Of a DNA stretch of 64,000 nt, positions 29,226-42,813 are shown one piece after another (the stretch's first letter is position 1; the number at the start of each line of letters is the position of its first letter). The notes beneath the pieces were generated by a model, which was given only the letters and a program-made list of their open reading frames with translations, was not told the origin of the DNA and did not search any database. The stretch comes from Ficedula albicollis. Lineage: Eukaryota; Chordata; Aves; Passeriformes; Muscicapidae. Where the stretch lies: positions 47,862,069 to 47,926,068 of the forward strand of contig NC_021673.1 of NCBI RefSeq assembly GCF_000247815.1, in the 5' to 3' direction. The translations under genes and the position numbers were made by a program.

Positions 29226-29305
29226 TACAGGAGGAGCTGAAGTATATTAAGTTTGAAATTTACCCAAGGTCGTGCAGAAAGTCAGGATCAGAACTAAGTT
29301 TTAGG
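29226..29305 (-). mobile_element. probable ancient MIR/L2-type relic
   Basis: The plus strand reads like the reverse complement of the conserved core of MIR-type SINEs: a TACAGGAGGAGCTGAAG segment, then TTACCCAAGGTCGTGCAGAAA and GTCAGGATCAGAACT. The family pattern is roughly an ACAGATGAGGAAACTGAGG segment followed by a CCCAAGGTCACACAG core and a CAGAGCT stretch. The core word CCCAAGGTC followed by CAG is the best evidence. The match is degraded and boundaries are approximate. A related L2 3' end is an alternative. Confidence 0.55.
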
Positions 29306-31642
29306 GTTCAAAATATTTTCTTTAAAATTATACTTCAAGCCAAATAAACATAGTTATTCCTTGATAATTAAAAAGTGCTGTATGACTAAAAATTCTATCA
29401 TGTCTTGCTGCTCTTGCATAATTGCTGGCCAGTGGAACTGCTTATGGAGTAATACCTCATACCAAGGCTGACAGCTTCTTTCCCTGAAGCAGGTTGGAGT
29501 ACCTTCCCTTTGACTACAGTATATCCAGGGTCTGACCAAAATGTGAGTATGGTTAGGACGATCTACCTGCTCCATGATCTTTGGAGACTGCTGCTGAATT
29601 TTTAATTGAGCAAAAGCTGTAGATAAAGTTAGAAAGCTTATCCTTTGATAGGAAAGTTATTTATAGAACCCTGACTTTTCTGTTGTTTTCCATGGTACTC
29701 CCCGAGCTTTCTCTGCAGAACGCTTTCAGCTGAACGGCGATTTTGAGGGCTGTTCTAATGAATTTTCTTCCAAGTTATAAATTTTTGGAAAAGAAAATAC
29801 AGATTAACAGGATGTATGGTAAATTACCCCTATTTATTGACTTGCAAGAGAGCATGTCAGTATTGTATCTTAGAATGGTTTTGCAAATAATCAGTTAATT
29901 TAAACTAGATTGCACTAAGAGTTGGGTCTGAGTTTCAAGATAACGTAAATTTGGGGAAAGATATTTTAAAGACACTAGCTTAATTTTGATTTCAAGCTGT
30001 TATTGCTTTTTAATTTCTTTATCAAAAATCATGTTGTACCTTAGCAATCTTAGTGGCTGAAAAGATGGTACAATAAAAGTTGAATTTTTTTAATGTAAAT
30101 GGCCTGTACATATGAAAAAATAATGACATTTGGAATGTTTGGCAAGACCTTCATACTAGAAGATCACATCGTTCTACAAGTAGCATATTCTATTAAGTCA
30201 TATTCTTATCAGCTGTGTAAAACAAGATTTATTTTAAAATGCTTTGAGAAGCTGAATTCTGGATATGTGAGGTTTGTCTGACTAGTGGATGCTTTGTAAT
30301 CAGACATTTGCAATAGCATGGCTAGTGATTCTGTTCAGTTAACTGTTTCCATAGCAGGTACAATGCAAAGGATAATATCCAAGAACCAAAAGTTTCAAAT
30401 ATTGTTCTACGTTTGGTGTTAGCCTCAGTTGGCAAATACCTTGCTAACACATTTTGGTCTCATGGTCAGACACTGATCTTTTCTTATGGGAGTCTTGGGT
30501 CCTGCCATTCTAGGCAATCTAAGGAACTGAATGATGTTGCAGTGGATTTCAGAAATATATTTTTTCTCATGTATAGCAGTTCACAATTACATGATCTATC
30601 TTTATAAAATCTAAATTGACATTTTTCTTGTGGCTAAGTATGCTAATGCTGGGGATGTTTTCAGAATCATGGAGCATGGGTGTGAGGAACTATTTGGCTT
30701 TCTTTGTCATGTAAACTTTGAAAATGCACACATTTGCAAATTATAACATAAAATATCCACGTGTCTCTACTGTCCAGTATCCCTGAACTTCAGTTCAGAG
30801 CTAGAAATGGTAACACATGTAGAGGCAGTTAAAAGATTTTTAAAACAAGCCTGAGTCTTTATTTACCTGGTTTGTCTAACTCTAATATCAAGAAGTTGAA
30901 TGCAGTTCTGGTTATATTACTCCTCTACACTACATTTCTATTCAGTTTCTTATTCCTGGCTGCTGTGTTCCTTACATTAGTGCTGATTCAAACAAATCCC
31001 ATGCATCTTGTTTTTGCTTATATGTACACTCAAGATGATTTTTTTTTTTTTAAAGGCTCTTCAGTATATGCTTACGTCAATTTAATAATAATCTCTGCTT
31101 GAGAGACCTGGGAGAATTTTATTCCGCTTCATGAAAACTTGATCCTATATATTTTTAGCTAATAGGAGCTTTGCCTTTGATTTTTATTGTAAGCAAGATA
31201 GTGGTCAAACTTTCTTTTTTTTCCGTACCCATTTTTATCTGGCTTGGACCATTGCTTCTTCTTCTCTTTCAGCAATTTTCCATGTGCAGTCACAGACTAT
31301 AACGCTACTTCCTTGGTTTTGCTTTATGTTAGTTGCAAAATTCCACAGTTGAGTGTTCACTCTGTGTTATCCGTGTTCTTGTGGAAACATCTTTTAACAT
31401 ACATGTTAAAATTATTTCCTAGCACTACTAAAGCACCAGGATAGAAGGGGCCTTTGTATGAATTTAGACTAGTTGCAAAGAGCATACCACAAGGAAAAGT
31501 TTAAAAGCCCTATAGGAATTGACAGACGAGAGAGGATATTAATTAAATGTATGTTTTGGAGTAGTGCTTTCCTTGGGGAATAAGACCAAGGACCAATTCC
31601 ATCGAGTTACACTAGGGATTAATTTGGCCTCCTGTCTTTGAT
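29306..31642. other. non-coding stretch, nothing recognised
   Basis: No supported gene. A T13 run lies at 31039-31051. The 76-codon plus frame at 30872-31102 is hydrophobic because the DNA is T-rich, not because a membrane protein is recognisable. Confidence 0.5.
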
Positions 31643-31966
31643 GTTAAAAAACAGGGGACAAACTCATTTCTTTGAAGAAGAAAGTGTATAAGGGTGAGGC
31701 AGCTAGTTTACATATTGCCAGAGAATGTGTGGATGTGGTTCTGAAACAGTCTGTCTGCTGACACAGTATTAGATTTCTGGTCCTGTTCTGTGCCTGAAGT
31801 TAAAAAACAGGGGACAAACTCATTTCTTTGGTATCTGCTTTGAAGAAGAAAGTGTATAAGGGTGAGGCAGCTAGTTTACATATTGCCAGAGAATGTGTGG
31901 ATGTGGTTCTGAAACAGTCTGTCTGCTGACACAGTATTAGATTTCTGGTCCTGTTCTGTGCCTGAA
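31643..31966. repeat. tandem duplication, 156/168-bp units with a 12-bp indel
   Basis: Copy 1 is 31643-31798 and copy 2 is 31799-31966, both starting GTTAAAAAACAGGGGACAAA and ending GTGCCTGAA. Copy 2 carries 12 extra bases (GTATCTGCTTTG) after CATTTCTTTG. The insert ends in the same CTTTG that precedes it, so a slippage-type deletion in copy 1 or insertion in copy 2 would explain it. Otherwise the copies look identical. Confidence 0.92.
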
Positions 31967-34900
31967 AGCAGTGAATATTTTAACTACTTTTTTTTTTTCA
32001 TGTGCATGTCTCTAAGTGCTGCAGAATGGGCAATATTTCAAAATGTACAGTATTAAGACAGAAGTACTATTTTTAACAAGTAAATTAGCAGAAATCTAAA
32101 ATTAAAGTCAGCAACACTGGCCAGATTTCTGGGGAGAAGTGAAGCTATTGGAATAGGCAAGGGGAAAATTCTCTGAAGCTGGAATATTGCTGTATTCCTG
32201 AGGCAAAGCCTTACTGATAAAGGATTAATCAAACTGACCCCTTGGTGACAGTGAAAGTCCTTGTAAAATCGGTTATTGATCTGTAACATTACTTCCTTTA
32301 CAGACAACAGCTTTCCACATAAACTTACATGCTTCTTGTGAAATCTTTAACAGTAGACATTGTAAAGCAAATATGTAATGCTGCAGTGTTTTCCTTCGAG
32401 AAGAAAAAAAGATGGTGGCTGTAAATAACTCTTAAAATTTTTCTGCTGCTTAGGACTATGATGGACATGGTGTGTGTACAGTGACAGCTTAAATAGGTAT
32501 AAAATCGTATGTATATTAGGGAGAAATTGGAGATGTAGAAGGCAAAGCTTTTTCAGTAATAAAGTGAAAAGTGGTTTTTTTTGTGCCGTCTCTATTCAGT
32601 CTTAAATATTTTGTCCAGAAGCAGTCTCTCCTGTAGACCTGATAAATAGAAAGTCAGTTTAACGGAGATGTAGTATTTTCAGTCATCATCGTGTAAATTG
32701 GAAGTTTTGCAGAAAATGTCTTTGTACTAAATTCCCATATTGCACTAGCAGTCAACCTGGAAAGGAGATTTTATGGGAAGATTTGTATTTTTTGTATGGG
32801 TTGTGTTTTACTTTTTGCTCTTAAAAAGTCAAAATGAGGAAAGTAGTTAAGTAGAAACAGGCTCTCTAGTATTCCTTGTTTGCTGGTTTTATTTTCTTTG
32901 TTTTTTTCCTACTGAAATGCTGCTTTACTGTGCAATTAAAGTTGCAACATATGAAGGAAGGTATTATAAAGCTTTTTTCTGTGTTTTTACCTAGCCTCTT
33001 TTTTCCCTTTTTTTTGGGAGGGTTTGTTTGCAGGCTGATCAAAGGAACAAATGTACCCTTGTGTATTATTTGATAGCTATGTTAAAAATCACTAATAAAC
33101 AGGTGAAGAGTGTGAATAGTCATCCCAACTAATAGTGGTGTTTGAGGCAGTAAAAGACATAGTCACTTCCTGAGCTGTGAAAATCTGCCAGCTGTCTTAC
33201 ACTCTGGTAAATGTTGTTTATTGTCTTCAGATCACAGAAATGCATAAGGTGAAATTCTGTTTTATTTAGATAAAACCATGCTTAATATAACTTTTATTAT
33301 TCCTTTTACTTACTATTTAATTAGTATTGCTTTTGAAACTTCTGCCCAAAAAGTTTATATGTATTTGTAGATATGGTAGCATGGTCATCAGAAATGAAAT
33401 TTTCAGATGTGTCATTGTGTCATCTTGTTGATTTTGCTTCCTTTACTGCTTTACTTAGTTCTGGCTATGTAAAAAAGTGTAATTTCAACTACAAGTTATA
33501 GCAAGTTTATACATACATATCTGTCCAAACCAAATAAATTTTTATTTTTTGATCCATAGCTCAGAGTTTAATTTAAAAAAATGATAAAAATGAATTGCAG
33601 CAGTGCATCACGCACATCTCTTCCAATTCCATTTTTACTAGCACTGATGATTTCAATCAATAAAGTAATTTTCAGTCTTTCTATCAAAACATCAAAAGTG
33701 CCTGATCAAATCAGACTTTTGCAATGAGAAGGCTATCAACTGTAAAAATAATGTTTGACCATCTAGAATATCTGCATAAGATAATGGAGCAGTAGTTTCT
33801 CTCTTCTGATCTCTGATTAGGAGGAAGGACACTTTCTGAGAAAGGATACTTACTGACAATTTGACCTGATTAGAAACTATTTAAGTTTGTTTGTTAACCA
33901 TAAAGATCTACTTTCCTATCAAAGTATGGGATTGCATTAATTTCCTTTCGTCTCTCTAAAAACAAAGAAAATTGGTGGAAGTGTCAATGATATTTAAATG
34001 GGTTCAAATAGTTTGATATTCATTTTACTTTGGGATGATTAAGACAGAAAAGTGACCTTTTGGCTGAGTTCACTGCTATGTATTGGTAAAGAAAGAACTT
34101 ATAAGAATAAGTATTTTCTAGGATATTAAAAATATGCTATTACCTTTTCACAGTTAAAAATTATATTTCTTCACATTCAGAAACAATTTTGTAATTATGG
34201 AGCTTTGAATTTGCATAACACAGTAAAATCCTGATTGGAATTTAGCCAAATGACTACTTGGTTGTGAGTCATTGCAGCAATGCAGTCTTCAACTGCAGAA
34301 GGTATTTTAGCAAAATCTGTGGCTTTTAAGTATTTGATTTACTATTAACTAAATTGTTTAACATCAGTGAATAAATTAGTGTGGTAGTCTATTAAGTAAT
34401 AAATAATGTAGTTATGGAATTGTAATCTGTGAAAAGTTATATCGAGTGGTATGTGATCTTGTATGCAGCATATTTGTTTTCCTTATGGACAGCTAAACCA
34501 TAATTGATGGGTCTGTATTTAACTTATGTTGGAGGTTGCATTTGCATAATTTTCATGGACAGTCTTTTAGAAGACTTGGTTGTAGGCTAGAGAAAAATCC
34601 CTTCTTTATTATGGGATATTATAAAGTGATTCCAAGTGTGACACTAAATTCACTGAGTACTTATTAAAGAATCTGTTTGGTTTACTTAATTGTCTGTTTA
34701 ACTGTGTATTCCAAAGAAAAGGAAAATCAGACACAGCAGTGGTACAGGTTCCTTCATGCCATATTGCCATGGTGTGTCTGTAATTTATTTTGAGAAACCA
34801 AATCAAAGGATATATACTTATTTTAATTTTTGGCCTCTGAGGTTGTCAACTCAGAGTTTCTAGTTGTTATTTAATAATAGTTAAGACCTAAAATTGCAAA

Positions 34901-37900
34901 TGATCTAATAACTCTATGTGTTCTAAACATGTCTGAAGACATTAATAGAAGTCAGTGTCAGTTTTGAATCTTCACATAGAAATCGGAGAGGAATGTAATT
35001 AAATATGATAGAAGTGTCACAAAGGTCTGTAAAATTCTTTTTATATCTTTTTATGGTGTTGATTTCTTGCCCACTGGTACACTGATTAAAGACATAAAGG
35101 TCCCTATGCCAGTGGTACTGAATACGATCCCCTATGAAATGAAGATTTTGAGTTATTATAATTCTTCTCCTATTCCTGATCTGTTTAATCATCATGGAGA
35201 TAATGTCATAATGAAATGTTGGAGATATATGGAATTGCTTATACTTTTTGTATGAAGCTAGTGGGGATTTCAAATATCTGAAGATTTAATTTCTGTAATA
35301 ATAACAGCCAAATCAACACTTTGAAGCAGATGATTTAATGTTTTAACGGTTAAATGCTGCAGAGGAAGCAAATGCCTGACAAGAATTCTTTCACTATTTT
35401 TTTTGAAATTAATGTAATTTTCCCAGTAAAACCTCTATATGGGGAAAAAAATTGTCTTGTAATGTCACGTCACGGTTTCCTGACATTCAGCTGTTTAAGA
35501 AAATTAGTCAATTATTTTTGACAACCTGTAGAACAGGTCTTTGCGTATATGTCTTCTTGGAACTAAGTGATGCATTTGTTATGACTAACCCTGAGAAGTA
35601 GGTTTTTTTTGTGTTAAAATGTTTATAAGGAAGAGGGCTGGCTTAGCAAAGGAACTATGCTTGGGGAAGAAAGACTGCTATCAGAGGGAGGAGTGCATGT
35701 TTTTCTCCTAGCTTGTTTTCTTTGTAACCTCTGGATAGACCTACCACAGGCGAACAGGAAATGCCAAAATGTAGTATGTTAGCTAGAAGAAAAGGCAAAC
35801 AGAAGGTTGCTTCTGGATTTGTAATCCGTAGTTATTGCTAGAAGCCATGTAGTATCCAATGATTTACCTTATTAAACTTACCAATTAATTTTGTAACAGC
35901 TTCTCTTCGCATTGATGCTTTTTCCCCAAGATTCATGAAGAATGTTGCAGTAAAAAGTGGAGAGGACACATTTCTCAGTTACTGATTTTAAGAAGCAAGG
36001 AAGGATATTGTTCAAGGGAACTCTTTTCTATATGCACTAATGATTCAATTTTTATTATAGGTAAATGGTGTTTTGTGCTGTCTAACCAGCTCACTTGTGA
36101 AACAGTTTGGCCTGATTAGGCTTTTCTTGGGAATGAGATCCAGCTCTTGAGTTGTTTTCAAATTAGAAGCTAATCCATTCCTCTGCTTACAGAAGTAGCC
36201 ATAAGCAGCCTAAGATTACTTAACTTCACTCAAAATTATGTAATTTGCATCAGCAGATAATAAGCTTGTGTTACTGATAGTTTGTAATACTTTCCCAAAA
36301 CATACCTTCAAACTTACTATCAAAAGAACACTGGTTAAGATCTTGCTGTATAGTTAATAAAGGTACTTCTGGAAATTAATTTTTCAGATGTACAAAGTAG
36401 TTGTTTTATCTGGAAATCTGTATTATACATCTCAAGCAAGTTGCATTGTCATATGAAATCAGTGACAGCTTAGCACTTAAAGTGATAGTGGAGCAACTCT
36501 CTGCTTTACTAGTTCTAGTTTGCAAGATGGTTTCGATAAGAAAACCTCACCTTAAGTAGACAAGCTCAAATGATATATATCTGTTTTAAAAGGGTGAGAG
36601 ACAATTCTTACTCATTACATGAAAAAGCTAATTGCACTCTATACCAAGCAAATAATATGTCCCAACAGCAGGAACTGGGTGAGGAAACATATTTTCTGTT
36701 GCTGGCTTTGTCTTTCAATAGTGTATTTACTCTACAGTCTTCTTTATCTGAGGATGAGGAGTGCAGGGATGATATGGCACTGCAAAACATATATCATTAC
36801 ATACACTTTGAAGCTGTGCAAGCCAATGGAAATGCTCCTTGTTGATGCTTGTGGCTCAGGATTCAGACCTTCTCTTGTTTTCCACTGCTTTTTCAGTTCC
36901 TGGATCTGGAAGAAGCCTCTCTCTGTCACTAAAGAAAGAGGATGACAGTTAATTTGGTGGAATACCACTCCTTACAAAAGTTACTATACTGAGGAGTAGC
37001 AGCATAAAAGCAAAAAAGAAAGTAAAATATTAGGATCCACCTTTATGAAAGAAGAATATTGTATTTTAGGTATTTATGGCTGAGATTTAAGCCTAATACT
37101 GGCTTTAAAAGAAAATTAAGTATTCTACAGACTTTTTGGTTTTTTGTGACCATTCATTTGTTTGATTTTATTGGTTTTTAATGTTTTCACTCTTTGGAAT
37201 TTTTGTACAAACATCATTTCAAAGTCAAACATATTCAAATAAAACCTAATAAATCTGACAGAAAAATGTTGTATAATAGTTCCATTTAGATGGTGAGAAC
37301 TCTGCCATTAAAGACTCCTATGGCTTTTTTATTACTTTATTTGGTTCCTAGCTTCTATAAATTATGTATGTTGGCTTTTCATTAACATAGAAGGCAAACA
37401 TAATTCACTGCAAAGAATTCTTTGGTCACACATGATTGAGAAGTTCAGAAAGATCAAAACTACTTAGCTTTGTGGTAGGAACAAAACTGTATTTCATGTG
37501 AATGCTCCAGCTCCCTGATTTTTAATATTGATTTCTTCTCCCCAGGTTGACAAAACTTCAGGAATGCTTATACATTACACAAAGACATTTTGTAACTGCT
37601 GGAACTTGACAAGGAGCCCATAGAGCAATGCTAACCTCTTCCTAACAAATGAAGTAATTGTTGCATTGCTTTTTGTATATAATGGGACTCATGCATTGCA
37701 ATAATTATTTTTGCCTACAAAAATATTTAAGTCACTTTTTTTTCCCCCAAGACATTACGTTGGTTGAGAGAGAAGATTGAAGATACTGATAAACAAAAAA
37801 GATCAAAATGACAGCAAATGAGGCAGGCTTTATTACTGCAAGCTTGGTAGGGTTTTGTGGGGTTTTGATGTTTTAGTCTGAAAAAAGTTTTATATTCATA

Positions 37901-38730
37901 AGACTTCCAGTGAAAAGTAAGACATGAGAAAATGACTGAGATGTATGAAGGCAAGGATGATGCTTTTTAAAATTCAGCAATGGAGAAGGATTAAATTTCC
38001 TAGTGTTGAAACAAAGAGTTTTCTCTACTGTGAGTGTAGAAAGCAGAGTACAGCATGAGCCTGATCTATGGGTGGTCCAAAGCAAGGAAGAACCCAAGCA
38101 GGGGCTGATGAGAGTGATTTTAGTACTTTGTTTAATAGAATAGTTATAGCAGGAATTAGTCCACAAATGTTGTAAGCTAGAGAAAATGAGAAGTAAAATA
38201 TGAAAAATTGGTGTGGATATTAATACTTATATCTGACCCCTTCTATTTTGAATAGCAAAACTATTGCGAAAACATTCTAGTTCTTTACATCCAGGGGATC
38301 TATTATTTCTAAACTATACCTGATCTCAGAACAAAATGAAATCTAGTTCTAGGTTAAATAGACACTCCAAAACCAGTCTGTAATGACAAATGTTGATATA
38401 AACTAAGTATAAATTAACTGTATACTCAGAAAAGAATATCCTTTGTCCTAGGAGTTCATAAGAGTATCAGGATACAGGCCATGAGTTTTATATTCTTTTT
38501 CATAGTCCATTATATTAATATTTCAGATTAATGGCCATATTTAGATTAACTCAAGTAATTGGACCAAAAAAAATTAAAAACCCAAACAAGCAAAACCACT
38601 GTCAAAAATCCCAAATAATCATGTGAATATGCACATAGGCAATACAGTGTTCTATTTTGGTCCCCTGTGCATCTTCCCAGTATAAGGAAGATGTCAGTAA
38701 AATTGTGTAAGCAGTGGACTATGCAGTTGA
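31967..38730. other. long non-coding AT-rich stretch
   Basis: About 6.8 kb with no supported gene. A T11 run lies at 31988-31998. The 116-codon minus frame at 34923-35273 overlaps a 62-codon plus frame, and neither resembles a known protein. The 108-codon plus frame at 36619-36945 is overlapped by others on both strands and is unrecognised. G/T-rich low-complexity text occurs at about 37133-37180, and A/C-rich text at about 38565-38600. Confidence 0.5.
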
Positions 38731-39190
38731 GAGCTGGAGCTTTTCTGTGAGGAGGAGTAGAGGCGATGGGACTTGTTTAGCCTGGACAAGAGGATGCTTA
38801 GGATGGACCTCAATTGAATGTAGGTTGCTGGTATTAAAGAGGAGGTTTTGAGAAGAAAGAGCCTGGCTTTCACAGAGCTGCACAGCAGGAGAAAGGAGGT
38901 TTTGAGAAGAAAGAGCCTGGCTTTCACACAGAGCTGCACAGCAGGAGAAAGAGACATAATAGTTGTATATTGAAAAAGGAGAGATTCCCAAATTCTATAA
39001 AGGAAAAAACCCCCCAGCAACTTCTCATGATGAGAACATTGAAACTTTGGTATAGCCTTCTAAGTGAGACTGTGGCATCACCTTCCTTGGAGCTATCATG
39101 CCTAGATAGGTTAGATAAAGCCCTGAGCAACCTGATCTGAATTCAGTGTTGACCCTGTTAGGACCAGGAGATTTGATTTAGACTATTTTA
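38731..39190 (+). mobile_element. degraded CR1 LINE 3' portion
   Basis: Recognisable CR1 3' segments occur in the right order on the plus strand. They are CTTGTTTAGCCTGGACAAGAG near 38775, a GGCATCACCTTCCTTGGAG block near 39073, and AAAGCCCTGAGCAACCTGAT near 39116 followed by TTCAGTGTTGACCCTG. In intact avian CR1 copies these lie in the 3' end of the element, after the reverse transcriptase region. The middle is diverged and partly replaced by an internal 54-bp duplication (38841-38950). No terminal short-repeat tail is clear. Minus-strand frames of 68-108 codons here are antisense shadows of the element. Confidence 0.85.
38841..38950. repeat. tandem duplication inside CR1, 54/56-bp units
   Basis: Copy 1 is 38841-38894 and copy 2 is 38895-38950, starting GGAGGTTTTGAGAAGAAAGA and ending GCAGGAGAAA. 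Copy 2 has an extra CA in a CACA run. The unit is nested in the CR1 fragment, so the duplication is younger than that insertion or was created in assembly. Confidence 0.9.
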
Positions 39191-41715
39191 TTCAGAGTTA
39201 TTTTAGGAATCTGAGGAAAAAAGTCTCATATTGTCTTAGTATTGATTTCAGTATGTAACTGAAATACAATTCATATGCCAGTGGATAAGAGAAGTATAAA
39301 AGATGTGAAATGATTGTAACATAGTTTAGAGAGTGTGAAATAGCAGGAGATGCTTTTTCCTTACATATTCGTATTAGTTTTTGTATTTAATATGCCTAGT
39401 TTTCACTTTGCAGGCACCTAGTGCAGTCTTTCCATTGCTGTATTTGTTTCAGAATCACTGATCTCTGTATGTGCTCCTCTTTTTTTCCTGAATTAAGTCA
39501 GTGCAGATTGTGATCTAAAGTTTTCAAATAGTTTTTTTCAAGATTATCTTACTATTGTGCTACTGTGAGATATCACTAGAAAAGGCAATTGTAATTTGAA
39601 TTTAAAAAATAGTGCTATTCTCATTTTTCAAAGGGACATCTAAAATAGGTTTTAAAAGACATCCTGAAAGCATAGTGTAATTTTAGTTAAACTGGCTCTA
39701 TCTCTTAGTGCCAGCCTAGTGTCAAAACCACAAGATTAATTGTTCTTATTGTAAAGCTTGACTTAGGTATCACACTGTCATTTAAATAATTAGAATGAAT
39801 GTTTTATATGGGTAATACTTGAACACTAACAGCAAAAACTTGTAATGTAATCTTGTGAATTTGTCCTACAGAATTCCTGGCAACCGTCCACAGAATTTAG
39901 TGCACTGAGATGGTATTCAGGTACCTGAAATTGAAATAATTAATGAGATTTATTCTTGCTTGTAATTTGTAAAACCCAAATACTTAGTGCTTTGTAATTC
40001 ACCCCTTAGATTACCTCAATGAGTTGAAATCTTATGTAAATGTGAGTATGAGATCTGTTATTTTTACAATGGATTATCAAAAAAGGCAATTCATGTAAGT
40101 AAAATTTAAAAGACAACCCATCACAATAAACAGACCAAATTCTGTTCTGTAAATTCAGCTTATTACCGACAACCTCTCTTATTCTCCAGATTTACATGGG
40201 GGATTTTATGAAACTGTAAATTACAGATAACTTCAGCAGAATCTCTGTTAATCTACTTTTGAAACTGATTCCAAATTAGGAGACCAAAACTGAAAATAAT
40301 TATTGAAGTTAAATATGGCTCAAAACAAAATTTTAATAAATATGAGGTGGATAGAATAATTAATTATCCAATTAAAAGTTTTTAAACTCCTACACTATTT
40401 TGACACACCAAGTAGCAAACCCACAGGGGTTTTGGAGCCAAGCAGTGTGCTGAGGCACATGTAAGTAATATTATGCACTTTATTTTTGAAAAGTGGCTGA
40501 GAGTGAATAGACATAGCTGGATATTTCCTCCATGCTAGTTATGGAGGCCAATAGGCCACTGATTCTCTGTAAATCTAACCCCCTTTCCTCAAATATAAAG
40601 CTGGCTGAAAGGTGAAAAGCAGAGGAGGCACAGGTAACCTACATAGGTGTTTCTTGAGCTTATTCCCCAGTTTGCCAAATGGTTTTATGTGGGCCTTAAC
40701 TGCTACAAAGAGCCTTGCAGCAGTTTTGTACATTTCAGCTCACAACATTTCTAGAAATGATCAGGAATGTTGTCATATTCTGGATTTGATCCCACACCTT
40801 GGAAAGTGGGCAAAGCGTAGTACTGCAAAAGCTGGCTAATGATAGTCCTATGAACTATCAGATATAAAAAATACCCATGTGTTCTGAAATATCAAGGTTG
40901 GGAAAGGGAAGTTATTGTGTCAAGAGTGAAATGCAATGCCTGGGATGTGTTTTGCAATTGCTGACTACGTGTGTTGACCTTTTCCAGTTTTCTTCTGAAT
41001 AGCTGATGGCCTGTGAACTGGATAAAATATTAAAAAGAAGTTAAAAGAAAGTGGCCCTAGTAAATCCCTCAAATTCCATAAAAGATAAATGAACAGCTCA
41101 GAGTGATATATTCAGCATGTGTTTCGTTTAAGTCTCTGCAGTATTGGGAAATAGTATTTGGCGCAGCCATGCTCTCGTCATAAAACAAGTAAATCAAAAT
41201 CTTTCTTCAGAACAACGACTGAACTGCATTCAGCTATAATTGGCATCTCTACTGCCTTCATATTTATGTAAAATGTCTGAGCCTGATAAAAAGTTATATT
41301 GCAAGCCTATTCTTACCTTACCACCTGCAGTTTCTAACCAGAAGTTCATTTCTCAGAGGATGGTTGTAGTTTTTAAGGTAGCTTCAAAGAAGCTTGAGTA
41401 AGGCAGGCAGGGAAATACTTCCCTTGGGAAAAGAGGACCTAAAATATAGCTCGATGAGGAGATGAGTATTCTGCATGTGATCCTGCTTTGTATCCAGAAC
41501 CTTCAGAATACGTAAAAGAAAGGTTTATGGAAGTTAAGGAACTGTTCCAGTACAAACAACATTGGTGTTACCATGTTCACTGGTTAATATCAATAGCTTT
41601 TTAAGTTTTACAATATAATTTTAATGTAAAACCCTGTAGAATGTCAGGCTTTCCTCAGCAGTTTATAGGATCTTTATCTACAAATCTATTTCTTAGTGGC
41701 AATGTCATCAATGTC
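39191..41715. other. non-coding stretch, nothing recognised
   Basis: No supported gene or repeat family. A 75-codon plus frame at 40612-40839 has no motif. Confidence 0.5.
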
Positions 41716-41720
41716 ATATA

Positions 41721-41767
<47 letters not shown>

Positions 41768-41795
41768 ATGTATGCACACATACACATGTATATAT
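41716..41795. repeat. TA/TATG/CA microsatellite
   Basis: A TA dinucleotide array passes into TATG and then CACA/TACA alternation. Such AT arrays commonly break short-read assemblies, which fits the gap just downstream. Confidence 0.92.
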
Positions 41796-41812
41796 TCTAA
41801 TAATTTTACCTT
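41756..41812. repeat. left copy of 57-bp gap-flank duplication
   Basis: The 57 bp from GTATGTATGT to TTTTACCTT end exactly at the first N. The same text recurs at 42757-42813 with one mismatch (G versus A, near the middle). Confidence 0.93.
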
Positions 41813-41873
41813 NNNNNNNNNNNNNNNNNNNNNNNNNNNNNNNNNNNNNNNNNNNNNNNNNNNNNNNNNNNNN
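41813..41873. other. assembly gap, 61 N
   Basis: Sixty-one ambiguous bases. Their real content and length are unknown. Confidence 0.99.
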
Positions 41874-41878
41874 GAAAA

Positions 41879-42813
<935 letters not shown>

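Noticed and set aside
34923..35273. 116-codon minus-strand frame
   Set aside because: No family resemblance, no convincing splice signals, and an overlapping opposite-strand frame.
38694..39130. Three overlapping minus-strand frames with an internally repeated peptide
   Set aside because: They are antisense to a CR1 fragment, and the peptide repeat comes from the 54-bp duplication.
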